DNA of 64,000 nt from Fen-1077 sp964462865. Lineage in GTDB: Bacteria; Chloroflexota; Dehalococcoidia; Dehalococcoidales; RBG-16-60-22. This document shows positions 9,301 through 16,029 of the stretch, piece after piece. Below the pieces are notes generated by a model. The model searched no databases and was not told the origin of the DNA. It saw nothing but the letters and a program-made list of their open reading frames with translations. The translations under genes were made by a program, and so were the position numbers. Position 1 is the first letter of the stretch, and every line of letters starts with the position of its first letter. Location of the stretch: NCBI GenBank assembly GCA_964462865.1, contig CAYWZO010000002.1:1-64000 (forward strand), written 5' to 3'.

Positions 9301-9401
9301 CGGAGAGACGTTCCAGCTTCGCGGAGATAGAACTCGGCTTCAGCGAGGAGGTCGCCCGGCGGGAGGCCAGGCGGTGCCTGCGCTGTGACCTGGAAGGATA
9401 A
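6342..9401 (+). CDS. NuoF-like NADH-binding subunit fused to a GltD/NfnB-type NAD(P)H oxidoreductase
   Basis: This 1019-residue fusion carries two nucleotide-handling units. Residues 1-90 form a thioredoxin-like [2Fe-2S] domain (CRGTGC, CHGFC). The NuoF core follows, with the FMN/NADH loop GRGGAGFPTG near residue 165, CNADEGDPGAF, an SLBB part, and the [4Fe-4S] motif SCGKCTPC near 452 with CSLCGLG near 497. From about 540 a GltD-like half starts with a cysteine-rich domain (CQHTCPAG, CGRICHHPCEGRC). It continues with an FAD fold (VVGAGPTGLA, near 638) and an NAD(P) fold (IIGGGNVALDAA, near 772), and ends CLRCDLEG. GltD-like proteins of the Nfn type handle NADPH and can support flavin-based electron bifurcation. 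The fusion could join NADH and NADPH pools (inference). AAGGAG precedes the ATG. Confidence 0.92.
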   Translation: MPQKRTVFVCRGTGCVSGGGDAVYEALKAELVKQGVTEANIDFSGCHGFCQQGPNVVVEPDGIFYTHVDADDAAEIVSSHLRDGQPVKRLFYQDPMTGEAIPKYADIKFYQEQQRVVMRHCGHINPENIDDYLTCGGYQSLRKVLFTMQPGEVIDLVKRSGLRGRGGAGFPTGNKWEFCRNAPGTKKYMICNADEGDPGAFMDRSILEADPHAVLEGLAIAAYAIGADEGYIYVRAEYPLAVQRLHTALGQAQKRGILGNNILNSNFSLDVHIKEGAGSFVCGEETALIASIESRRGMPRPRPPFPANMGLDGKPTIINNVKTLATVPVIIERGAEWFASIGTEKSRGTAVFALTGKIANSGLVEVPMGTPLSHIVYKIGGGIPKGRQLKAVQTGGPSGGCIPARFIETPIEYETLAKLGSIMGSGGMVVMDEATCMVEVARFFVSFTQSESCGKCTPCRLGTRQMLAILTRITEGKGRDGDIEELLSIAKTVKECSLCGLGQTAPNPVLSTINYFRDEYEAHIKEKRCPAAVCEALMISPCQHTCPAGINIPKYVAYIADGDYKSAIETIRERNPFAAVCGRICHHPCEGRCRRGELDDPVAIRTLKRFAADWYAEHGAEIGDIQPFPQTKKQKVAVVGAGPTGLACAYFLAQAGYGTTVYEALPVGGGMLSVAIPEFRLPRTAIQQDIEYIMKRGVEIKYNTPINTNFTIDHLKKDGYAAVFIAAGAQRSQRLGIPGEVEDIEGLYYGLRFLRDVRLGRTARVGKRVAIIGGGNVALDAARTALRLGAAEAGIYYRRSRDEMPVSDVEYEEAFAEGVKMNFLATPTRITSDDWKVNGLQCTRMELGEPDDSGRRRPIPIVGSEFTVKADTVIAAVGQAPDLSFLPPDSALERTRWETLVVDSNSLATNVPGVFAGGDFVTGPDMVVNAIAAGRRGAIAIDKYLRGDTSRVEVYDRKSKEVIERPPELDETWEERPRHKIATLPLPERRSSFAEIELGFSEEVARREARRCLRCDLEG

Positions 9402-9420
9402 CGATGGAATTAGAGGTAAT

Positions 9421-9522
9421 TTGTCATTGCGAGCCCTTCCCAGAAGGGCGTGGCAATCCCCGAGTCCGGTTGGGAACAGTGAGCGAGATTGCCACGTCGC
9501 CTGCGGCTCCTCGCAATGACAA
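9421..9522. repeat. Imperfect palindromic element with 13-bp perfect terminal inverted repeats
   Basis: The ends TTGTCATTGCGAG (9421-9433) and CTCGCAATGACAA (9510-9522) are perfect inverted repeats. An inner pair CGTGGCAATC (9449-9458)/GATTGCCACG (9487-9496) is also perfect. The element is 102 bp, non-coding, and sits in the 143-bp gap between the NuoF fusion and metV. It resembles short mobile palindromes seen in many genomes in which the phrase CATTGCGAG recurs. No second copy occurs in the window. As RNA it would form a long hairpin inside the operon and could affect expression of metV and metF. Confidence 0.8.
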
Positions 9523-9544
9523 TCGGGAATAGAGGTGATTGGCC

Positions 9545-10189
9545 ATGAAATCTATAACCAGGCAAAAAACTATAGAGGAAATTCAAAAGAGCCTGCAGGG
9601 CCTGGACCGGGTCTTTATTATCGGCTGCGGCACCTGCACCACCCTGACCAAGACCGGCGGCACCGACCAGGTCGAGGAGATGAAAGGGAAACTCCAGGAA
9701 ATGGGTAAGCGCGTTACCGGCACGACGGTAATCCCCACCGCCTGTGACGACATGACCGAGGCCGCCATGCTGGAGAACGGGCAGTTTATCCGCGGCTCCG
9801 ATTGCATTCTGTCCATGAGCTGCGCCCTGGGCGTGCACCGTATGAATCTGTACGTCGGCAAGCCGGTGATTCCGGCGGTGGACACCCTGTTCATCGGCGT
9901 CGAGGAGACGCCGGGCTACTTCCGCGAGGCCTGCGCCCAGTGCGGCCAGTGCCTCCTCGGCGAGACGGCCGGCATCTGCCCCATCACCGCCTGCCATAAA
10001 GGGCTGGTCAACGGCCCCTGCGGCGGCACCAATAACGGCAAGTGCGAGGTCGATAAGGAGAAGGACTGCGCCTGGACCCTCATCTACAATCGACTCAAGG
10101 AGCAGGGCCGTCTCGACCTGATGCGCCAGTACCAGCCGCCCCGGAACCACCACATCGTGGCCCGGCCGAGGGCGATGACTTTTAAATGA
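9545..10189 (+). CDS. metV: MetV-like zinc/iron-sulfur partner of methylene-THF reductase
   Basis: The protein matches the C-terminal-type MTHFR partner family (MetV). It has an N-terminal GCGTCTTLTKTGG motif, then a cysteine-rich C-terminal part CAQCGQCLLGETAGICP, NGPCGGTNNGKCEV and a later DCAW. In acetogens MetV binds iron-sulfur centres and brings electrons to MetF. I chose the ATG at 9545, preceded by GAGGTGAT, over the in-frame TTG at 9539. metF starts 13 bp after its stop. Position right after the NuoE/NuoF-GltD/FdhA-like genes suggests those proteins supply its electrons. Confidence 0.9.
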   Translation: MKSITRQKTIEEIQKSLQGLDRVFIIGCGTCTTLTKTGGTDQVEEMKGKLQEMGKRVTGTTVIPTACDDMTEAAMLENGQFIRGSDCILSMSCALGVHRMNLYVGKPVIPAVDTLFIGVEETPGYFREACAQCGQCLLGETAGICPITACHKGLVNGPCGGTNNGKCEVDKEKDCAWTLIYNRLKEQGRLDLMRQYQPPRNHHIVARPRAMTFK

Positions 10190-10202
10190 GGGGGTGAGGA
10201 CC

Positions 10203-11087
10203 ATGATATCGCGCTTTAAAGAAGCCCTCAATTCCGGCAAGTTCGTGATTACCAGCGAGGTAGCCCCGCCCAAGGGGACGAACCTGGAAAAAATGCTGCA
10301 CCACATCGATATCCTCAAGGACAGGGTGGATGCCATCAACGTCACCGACCACCAGAGTTCCGTGATGCGTTTCCCCTCCCTGGGCGGCTGCCTGGCCATC
10401 AAGGAGAAGGGCGGCGAGGCCATCATGCAGATGACCTGCCGCGACCGCAACCGCCTGGCGCTGGAGGCCGACCTGCTCTTCGCTTACAGCCGGGGCATCA
10501 CCAATGTCCTCTGCCTCACCGGCGATGCCGTGCCCGTCGGCGACCATAAGGAGGCCAAAGGCGTTTTTGACCTCGATTCGCTGCAACTGTTAATGGCCGT
10601 ACGCCAGCTGGCCGCGGGTGAAGACCTCGGCGGCAACAAGCTGGAAGGGGCGGTGGACTTTTGCGCCGGGGCCATTGTCACCCCCGAGGCCAACCCCATC
10701 GAGCCCCAGTTGATAAAGTTCGAAAAGAAAGTGGAGGCCGGGGCCGAGTTCTTCCAGACCCAGGCTATCTACGACCTGGAGAACTTTAAAAAATTCATGG
10801 AATATGCCCGTAAATTCAAGGCCAGGATACTGGCCGGGATTGTCCTGCTGTCATCGGCGCGCATGGCTAAATACATGACGGAAAACGTCCCCGGCATCTT
10901 CGTCCCCCCGGAACTCATTGACGAGTTGTCTCAAGCACCCAAGGAACAGATGCTGGCCAAAGGCATCGAAATTGCCGGCCGTACCATCGCCGCCCTGAAA
11001 AAAGACGCTGTTTGCGATGGCGTGCATATCATGGCCATTGGCCGGGAGGAAACCGTCCCGGACATCCTGGCCGCGGCAGGCCTCTAA
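10203..11087 (+). CDS. metF: Methylenetetrahydrofolate reductase (MetF)
   Basis: The 294-residue TIM-barrel flavoprotein reduces 5,10-methylene-THF to 5-methyl-THF, a step of the methyl branch of the Wood-Ljungdahl pathway and of methionine synthesis. Visible motifs are VITSEVAPPKG with the conserved Glu, NVTDHQSS, QMTCRDRNR, LCLTGD and GAEFFQTQAIYD. The ATG at 10203 follows a GGGGTGAGG ribosome site; an in-frame GTG at 10194 is less likely. Length fits the short prokaryotic MetF that works with MetV. The rest of the Wood-Ljungdahl pathway is not in the window, so whether this acts in carbon fixation, oxidation or biosynthesis is open. Confidence 0.93.
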   Translation: MISRFKEALNSGKFVITSEVAPPKGTNLEKMLHHIDILKDRVDAINVTDHQSSVMRFPSLGGCLAIKEKGGEAIMQMTCRDRNRLALEADLLFAYSRGITNVLCLTGDAVPVGDHKEAKGVFDLDSLQLLMAVRQLAAGEDLGGNKLEGAVDFCAGAIVTPEANPIEPQLIKFEKKVEAGAEFFQTQAIYDLENFKKFMEYARKFKARILAGIVLLSSARMAKYMTENVPGIFVPPELIDELSQAPKEQMLAKGIEIAGRTIAALKKDAVCDGVHIMAIGREETVPDILAAAGL

Positions 11088-11171
11088 AAACCTCTTTCCA
11101 GCGCCGTTGTGATGCTATAACATCGTCCTGCCAGTTCACCGGCAAACGAGCGCCAGTATACGTCCGATTTC

Positions 11172-11201
11172 TTGTTTCCAGCGCGGCAGTATTGTTATAC
11201 T
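11172..11201 (+). promoter_or_regulatory. Sigma70-like promoter giving a leaderless gmhB transcript
   Basis: TTGTTT (11172-11177) and TATACT (11196-11201) are separated by 18 bp. A start site 7 bp below the -10 would fall on the A of the ATG at 11208, and no ribosome-binding site precedes that ATG. The rest of 11088-11171 shows nothing else. Confidence 0.6.
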
Positions 11202-11207
11202 CATAAT

Positions 11208-11762
11208 ATGACGGCAAAATCTCACCGGGTTATCAGGGCTGTGTTTCTCGACCGGGACGGCACGATTGCCAGGGATGTCAATTACTGCCGCCGGGTGGAG
11301 GATTTTAAACTCCTGCCCACAGTCTCCCGGGCTATCAGACTGCTCAACGAAAACCAATTCAAGGTGGTGGTGATTACCAATCAGTCCGGCATCGCCCGCG
11401 GCTTTTTTACCGAGGAAGTATTGCATCAGATTAATCTGCATATGGAGCAGGAGCTGGCCAGGGGCCGTGCCCGCCTGGACGCTGTCTATTACTGCCCCCA
11501 CCACCCCGATGACGGGTGCCAGTGCCGGAAACCGCAACCGGGGCTGCTCTTCAAGGCCGCGGCACAGCTCGGCGTCAGCCTGAAAGATTCATTCATGGTG
11601 GGAGATAAAGACAAAGACGTGGAGGCAGGCCGGGCCGCCGGTTGCCGGTCGGTACTGGTCACCACCGGGCCGGATGATTATCGGGAAATTAATGTCCCCT
11701 GCGATTACGTTGCCGGCAATCTGCTACAGGCAGCCAGGTGGATAATCGACCAGGCATTTTAA
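11208..11762 (+). CDS. gmhB: HAD-family sugar bisphosphate phosphatase, GmhB-like
   Basis: The protein has the HAD-IIIA layout of D-glycero-D-manno-heptose-1,7-bisphosphate 7-phosphatase. The nucleophile motif is FLDRDGTI, followed by VVITNQSGIARG, a zinc-binding cysteine/His cluster in YYCPHHPDDGCQCRKP, and the C-terminal acidic motif MVGDKDKDVEAG. The family acts in nucleotide-activated heptose synthesis but some members serve other sugar bisphosphates or histidinol phosphate. I take ATG 11208 (184 residues); a TTG at 11172 in frame lies inside the promoter. It is alone on its transcript, yet may serve the surface-polymer cluster, which holds an HldE-like nucleotidyltransferase-kinase fusion. 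Confidence 0.85.
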   Translation: MTAKSHRVIRAVFLDRDGTIARDVNYCRRVEDFKLLPTVSRAIRLLNENQFKVVVITNQSGIARGFFTEEVLHQINLHMEQELARGRARLDAVYYCPHHPDDGCQCRKPQPGLLFKAAAQLGVSLKDSFMVGDKDKDVEAGRAAGCRSVLVTTGPDDYREINVPCDYVAGNLLQAARWIIDQAF

Positions 11763-11836
11763 ATAATGCCGCCGTACTTCACAGGCTCTCTTTCCAGCCA
11801 CCCCTTTCAATCTCGCCATTTTGTCAACCAAAAGCG

Positions 11837-11865
11837 TTGAATTTGCCTTCAGTATTGATTATACT
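11837..11865 (+). promoter_or_regulatory. Sigma70 promoter with almost no leader
   Basis: TTGAAT (11837-11842), a 17-bp spacer and TATACT (11860-11865) make a good sigma70 promoter. The predicted start near 11872 leaves a leader of about 5 nt before the ATG at 11877, without a clear ribosome site. Confidence 0.65.
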
Positions 11866-11876
11866 AAATTAAAGAT

Positions 11877-12758
11877 ATGCCTTTTGGCACGAAATTAGCG
11901 AAAGTAATGCTGCGAAGACACCTGGAGCTGGATTTACTCGTTATCGATGTTTTAACCCTGCTGCTGGTGGCGGCTGTTCTGGCTCCCCCGGTGGCCCTGT
12001 TGCGCGAGATTCTCGGTCTCGTCTTCATACTCTTTTCGCCCGGATACGTCCTCGTGGCCGCCCTCTTCCCCGGGCCGAAAAGGCCAGGAAATGCCGCCCG
12101 ATTATCCCTTAGTCTGGCGTTATCCGTCGCCGCCGGGGTATTTATCGGGCTTATTCTGACCGTAAGTCCCTGGGGCTTTACGCTCAACTCGGTACTGGCG
12201 GTGATATCCGTCTTCACGCTGGTCGTATCCGGCCTGGCCTGGTACTTGAGGCAGCGCTACAATCACAAAGACGAACCTGCTGGTAAAACGCCTTCATTTA
12301 TTACCGGCGCCTTGCAGTGCTTCAGGTCAGCCGGCCAAGGATACCGTAGCCTGGTTATCATCCTCCTGTGCGTGATATGCGGCGGTCTCGGCTTATTAAG
12401 TTATATCATGTTCAGGCCTTTACCGGCCCAGCCTTTCACGGAATTCTATATCCTGGGAGCAGGCGGCCAGGCCGAAGCCTACCCCCGCGAGCTTCACGCC
12501 GGTGAGGAAGGTCAGGTCATCATCGGCATCGTCAACCACGAGGCCCGGCCGACCAGCTACCACGTTCAGGTAAAAGCCAGAGGAGAGCCGGGATACGAAT
12601 TAGCCAGTATAACCCTGAATCCTGGTGAAAAATGGCAGCGGGACTTCACCTTCACTATCCAGAAGGCAGGTACGAACCAGAAGGTTGAATTCCTGCTTTT
12701 TAAAGAAGCCGGCGCTCCCGATGAAGCGAGATATATCCGGGTCAACGTTATCGAATAG
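11877..12758 (+). CDS. DUF1616-like membrane protein
   Basis: The 293-residue protein has four or five hydrophobic segments: two near residues 20-65 (including FILFSPGYVLVAALFPG), two near 75-120, and one near 155-175 (LVIILLCVICGGLGLLSYIM). An external C-terminal domain of about 115 residues follows, with FTEFYILGAGGQAEAYPREL and a beta-rich part ending in KVEFLLFK. This layout fits DUF1616, common in archaea and some bacteria and often near glycosylation or envelope genes. The biochemical role is unknown. The next gene begins 8 bp downstream. Confidence 0.75.
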   Translation: MPFGTKLAKVMLRRHLELDLLVIDVLTLLLVAAVLAPPVALLREILGLVFILFSPGYVLVAALFPGPKRPGNAARLSLSLALSVAAGVFIGLILTVSPWGFTLNSVLAVISVFTLVVSGLAWYLRQRYNHKDEPAGKTPSFITGALQCFRSAGQGYRSLVIILLCVICGGLGLLSYIMFRPLPAQPFTEFYILGAGGQAEAYPRELHAGEEGQVIIGIVNHEARPTSYHVQVKARGEPGYELASITLNPGEKWQRDFTFTIQKAGTNQKVEFLLFKEAGAPDEARYIRVNVIE

Positions 12759-12766
12759 GACGCATT

Positions 12767-14242
12767 ATGAGCACCTGGTCGACGCAACAAAAACAGCTGA
12801 TTAGAATCCTGTTACTCGGGGTCGTCCTGGTGCTGAGCCTGTTGATGTCCAGCCTGCCTCGCTGGAATTACTCGTATCCGATTCACTCGGACGAGTGGGT
12901 GCATTACAGTGACGTACAGAGCCTGATGACCACTACCAGTATCCCTTATCCCGAACCCGGCGAAGCCGGACAGGCCTTTGCTCCAGACACCGAAATCGGG
13001 TTCCACCTCTGGCTTGCGGGGCTCAAGCACATCACCGGCCTGTCATGGCTGGCCATGTTCCGCTTTATCCCCGGTATTGTCCTGGCCGTGCTGGCCTGGC
13101 AGGTCTATGCCGTGTCCCGTCGCAAATGGCTGGGGCTGGCCGCCGCTTTTCTGGTGGCGCTTATCCCGACGACCATCAGGTTCCTCGGGCCGGCCTTCTT
13201 GGTGCCGGTCGGCCTCGGGCTGACCTTCCTGCCCCTGACGCTTTTAGTCGTCAGACGCTTGATGCACGACCCGAGAGGCCCGGTACTCCTTTTAGTCTCG
13301 CTTCTCACCCTGCTTTTCGTCCACCCGCCCTCGTTCGTCATCGTATCAATATTGGCCGCGGTTCATCTTATCTTCTATCTTTTTCCTGGCAAGAAGACCG
13401 CAGGCCAGCCTGTATTTGCCGCGGCGTCACTGGGTGGTATCGCGGCCATGTACATTTTCGAGATATTCTGGGCATCCGCTTATATCCGTTTCAACCTGAA
13501 CGAAGCCCTGACCCCGCAGTCGGAACAGATGCTGCCGCCCGTTACGGATATTATATCCAGGTTCGGTTACATTCTCCCGTTTTTATTTGCCGTGGGCGTA
13601 GGAATGCTGGCTTACCGGGGGACCCGCAAAAACTGGGCTTTATTGTTACCGGCACTCGGTCTGCTGGCCTTTCAGCTTATATATACCTTCTCTTTTATCG
13701 GCCCCGATATTATTTATGAAAGGGGCTGGCTTTACCTCTATCTTTTCATGGCCATTATCGGCGCTACGGCCCTGGGAGACATCCGGCAATGGCTGGAGCA
13801 ATTTTTCCGGCACCGGGCGCGCCCAGCGGCCCTAGTCAGTTACGGCGTCATCGGTGTGCTTCTGGCAATCAACTTCGGTTTCAGCCTGCGCAGCCACCTA
13901 AACGAACCGTACTACCATCTTGTCGATGATGTTACGTATCAGGACTTCCTCTGGGTCAGGGAGCACGTTGCTTCTGAATATCAGACGGGCATTACGGCTA
14001 CGGGGCTTAACTGTCCGTTCGCCGCTATCAGCGGGAAAAACGTATATACCAGCGAGGTCTCACGCCATTTCCGTGCGAAAGAGCCGCCGGCCAGTGAGTT
14101 CTTTAAATATAATGCCGCGGATACCGACTGGCTGATTCAAGAAGGGCTAAGTATTGTGTATACCAGCGGGCCCGTGGAAAATGCCGACCTTATCAAGGTC
14201 AACCGTAATCTCTACCTTCGCATCGAAGGCGCGGGGGATTAG
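12767..14242 (+). CDS. GT-C-like polytopic membrane protein (possible glycosyltransferase)
   Basis: The 491-residue protein has about 10-12 hydrophobic segments. The first extracytoplasmic loop carries HSDEWVHYSDVQ, an acidic pair after the first membrane span like that of GT-C glycosyltransferases (PMT/ArnT/Stt3 class). A soluble C-terminal tail of about 110 residues follows. It likely uses a lipid-linked sugar outside the membrane, but no family-level assignment is certain. It forms an operon with the DUF1616 gene and converges on the minus-strand cluster, the two stop codons being separated by only 3 bp with no obvious terminator. Confidence 0.65.
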   Translation: MSTWSTQQKQLIRILLLGVVLVLSLLMSSLPRWNYSYPIHSDEWVHYSDVQSLMTTTSIPYPEPGEAGQAFAPDTEIGFHLWLAGLKHITGLSWLAMFRFIPGIVLAVLAWQVYAVSRRKWLGLAAAFLVALIPTTIRFLGPAFLVPVGLGLTFLPLTLLVVRRLMHDPRGPVLLLVSLLTLLFVHPPSFVIVSILAAVHLIFYLFPGKKTAGQPVFAAASLGGIAAMYIFEIFWASAYIRFNLNEALTPQSEQMLPPVTDIISRFGYILPFLFAVGVGMLAYRGTRKNWALLLPALGLLAFQLIYTFSFIGPDIIYERGWLYLYLFMAIIGATALGDIRQWLEQFFRHRARPAALVSYGVIGVLLAINFGFSLRSHLNEPYYHLVDDVTYQDFLWVREHVASEYQTGITATGLNCPFAAISGKNVYTSEVSRHFRAKEPPASEFFKYNAADTDWLIQEGLSIVYTSGPVENADLIKVNRNLYLRIEGAGD

Positions 14243-14245
14243 CCT

Positions 14246-14770
14246 TTAGTTATCCGGTTCATTCTCCAGTATCCGGCCCCCGGCAAACCCGCCCATCTCC
14301 CGAAGCGTGGCCGCGTAAGGTAGTTCAGGATGCAGCCCGCGGCGTTTCATCTGGCGCCACCGGATAACATACTCTATAATGGAAAGCGCCCGGCGTTTCA
14401 GTCTTTTCTGTTGTAGCAGATATATCAAATCCACAATCAAATGGAACAGCATCCCCCAAAGAGCCGCCCTGACCCATAGCCAGCCGGTAACAGCACTGGC
14501 TCCGTACACCAGGAGCAGCCACTCCACGGTGTGCCCGACATTTAAACCCAGGAAGTTTTTTCCCTTACCCCTCTCAAACAGCCGATCGTGAAAAGTGAAC
14601 GTATTCCTGACACTGAAGTCCTGAAAACCGTTGCGGTAGAGATAGTCCAGATAATGGTCGCCGTCAACCAGTACCGAAGCAGCCAGAAAGACGGCGCTGT
14701 AGGGCCCCAGGACGGGAACGAGCGCCGCTGCGGCGATACCTCCGGAGAGCGCGTGATATCGGACTTTCAT
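14246..14770 (-). CDS. Membrane-bound hydrolase-like protein (YdjM-like)
   Basis: About 174 residues with three or four hydrophobic segments and conserved-looking polar motifs within them: LVDGDHYLDYLY, NTFTFHDRLF, GHTVEWLLL and FHLIVDLIYLL. This pattern of His/Asp next to membrane segments resembles the YdjM/metal-dependent membrane hydrolase families. I prefer the ATG at 14770, which begins just after the upstream stop; an in-frame GTG at 14812 would overlap that gene and lies in the palindrome GTGATAATATCAC. It is the last gene of the minus-strand cluster. The substrate is unknown. Confidence 0.6.
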   Translation of the reverse strand: MKVRYHALSGGIAAAALVPVLGPYSAVFLAASVLVDGDHYLDYLYRNGFQDFSVRNTFTFHDRLFERGKGKNFLGLNVGHTVEWLLLVYGASAVTGWLWVRAALWGMLFHLIVDLIYLLQQKRLKRRALSIIEYVIRWRQMKRRGLHPELPYAATLREMGGFAGGRILENEPDN

Positions 14771-14780
14771 TATCGCTTGA

Positions 14781-16022
14781 TTACCGTCCTTCCTTGGTGG
14801 TGATATTATCACCCGTCACCGTTTCCGGCATGTTCTCCGCCGCGGTATATAGTTCGAGCCGGCCCAGACTCAAAAAGGCCGGGTCATATATCGACAGACG
14901 GTAGTGTTTGAAGTCCGCTTCGAGATTAAGAGAAAAACTGACCCAATTATCGGTCAGGCTGTCCCGTTCAAGCTCCAGAGCAGCGAGCACCTGCCAGTCT
15001 TCCCCGTTGGCACTGGCTTCCAAGAAGGCCGTCGGCCCGTTCCAGAGCTGTCCGGTCAGCCCCGCCCGGGGTAAAATACGTAAAACCTGGACAGACGCCG
15101 GTTCCGGCAGTGAAAAGGCCACCCGGGCGGGCACTTCCTGGCGAGGCGTTTTCAGGTGCCAGAAGCCGCTGGTGCCCGCTTGAATAAGAACACGCCCGTC
15201 CATACCTTCCTGTAAAGCGCTGCTGACCTGTATTGTCGCGGGATCAATCACCAGCTTTTTCAGACCGACAATACTGTCAACCCCCGCGACGCCGGGCACC
15301 GACAGGGGAGCTTCCGGCAGCCTGATATTCTGCCCCTTTAGCGGCGGCGTGGCTGCCACGGTAGGAATGGCCGGCACCGCGGGACCGCTCCCCCTTAGCT
15401 GATACAGCTCCAGCCGGGCGATGGAGACAAAGTCCATATCTTCAATATATAGGCGGTAATGCTCGCGGGCTTCCGGCACCAGCACCAGGAAATCGAGCCA
15501 GACGTCGCCCGGCGGCCAGGGGACGATGCCCAGCGAGGCCGCGGACTCCCAGTCCCGCCCATCATCGCTGACCTGCAGCAACGCCTTGTAGCCGCGCCAC
15601 ATCAGGTGGCCATTTCCCCGGCGCGGGAGCAACCGCAGCAGGGCCACCGGCCGCGGTTGGTCCAGGGTTACCGCCACCCAGTCGACCTGGCTGCCCCGCT
15701 TGGGGACCCGGACATGCCAGAACCCATCCACCCCGGGCCGCAACAGCGCCGCCTGGTCCATCCCCGGCTGAAAAACGCTGCTGACCTCTATCCGTTCCGC
15801 CTGTAAGGGTATCTTTTCATAGGGCGACAGGTCTATCCCGGTCACGCCCAGGACCGGCGCCACTCTGGCCGGCAGGTCATTTATCAGGGAGATGGTTGCT
15901 GTCTGGCTGCCATTTTTATCAGCGCCGCAGCCTGATAGCAACGCTACCCCCGTTAACGCGAGGGCTATCAGAGCGCTGCACCGGGGCCAGAATCGATTGT
16001 TTAGTTTGTGTATATTTTTCAT
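14781..16022 (-). CDS. Lipoprotein with two discoidin-like modules
   Basis: The 413-residue protein has a lipoprotein signal (hydrophobic ALIALALTGVALLSGC, lipobox LLSGC) and should be anchored outside the cell. Two homologous modules of about 150 residues lie at roughly 50-200 and 245-400. Each runs through VSS...GMD, GFWHV/L, a VDL-like strand, LLRLLPRRG, MWxG, S.DG.DW, a YRLxIxDxxFxSxxRLELY end. This order matches F5/8 type C (discoidin) domains, which bind sugars or lipids. The modules are the same type as in five other proteins of the cluster. It ends the run of module-bearing genes and sits 7 bp below a GT-C-like protein with the same module. Confidence 0.8.
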   Translation of the reverse strand: MKNIHKLNNRFWPRCSALIALALTGVALLSGCGADKNGSQTATISLINDLPARVAPVLGVTGIDLSPYEKIPLQAERIEVSSVFQPGMDQAALLRPGVDGFWHVRVPKRGSQVDWVAVTLDQPRPVALLRLLPRRGNGHLMWRGYKALLQVSDDGRDWESAASLGIVPWPPGDVWLDFLVLVPEAREHYRLYIEDMDFVSIARLELYQLRGSGPAVPAIPTVAATPPLKGQNIRLPEAPLSVPGVAGVDSIVGLKKLVIDPATIQVSSALQEGMDGRVLIQAGTSGFWHLKTPRQEVPARVAFSLPEPASVQVLRILPRAGLTGQLWNGPTAFLEASANGEDWQVLAALELERDSLTDNWVSFSLNLEADFKHYRLSIYDPAFLSLGRLELYTAAENMPETVTGDNITTKEGR

Positions 16023-16029
16023 GCCATCT

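Noticed and set aside
9410..10450. Antisense frame of 346 codons opposite metV and metF
   Set aside because: It begins inside metF and ends within the palindromic element at 9421; metV and metF are clearly coding on the plus strand.
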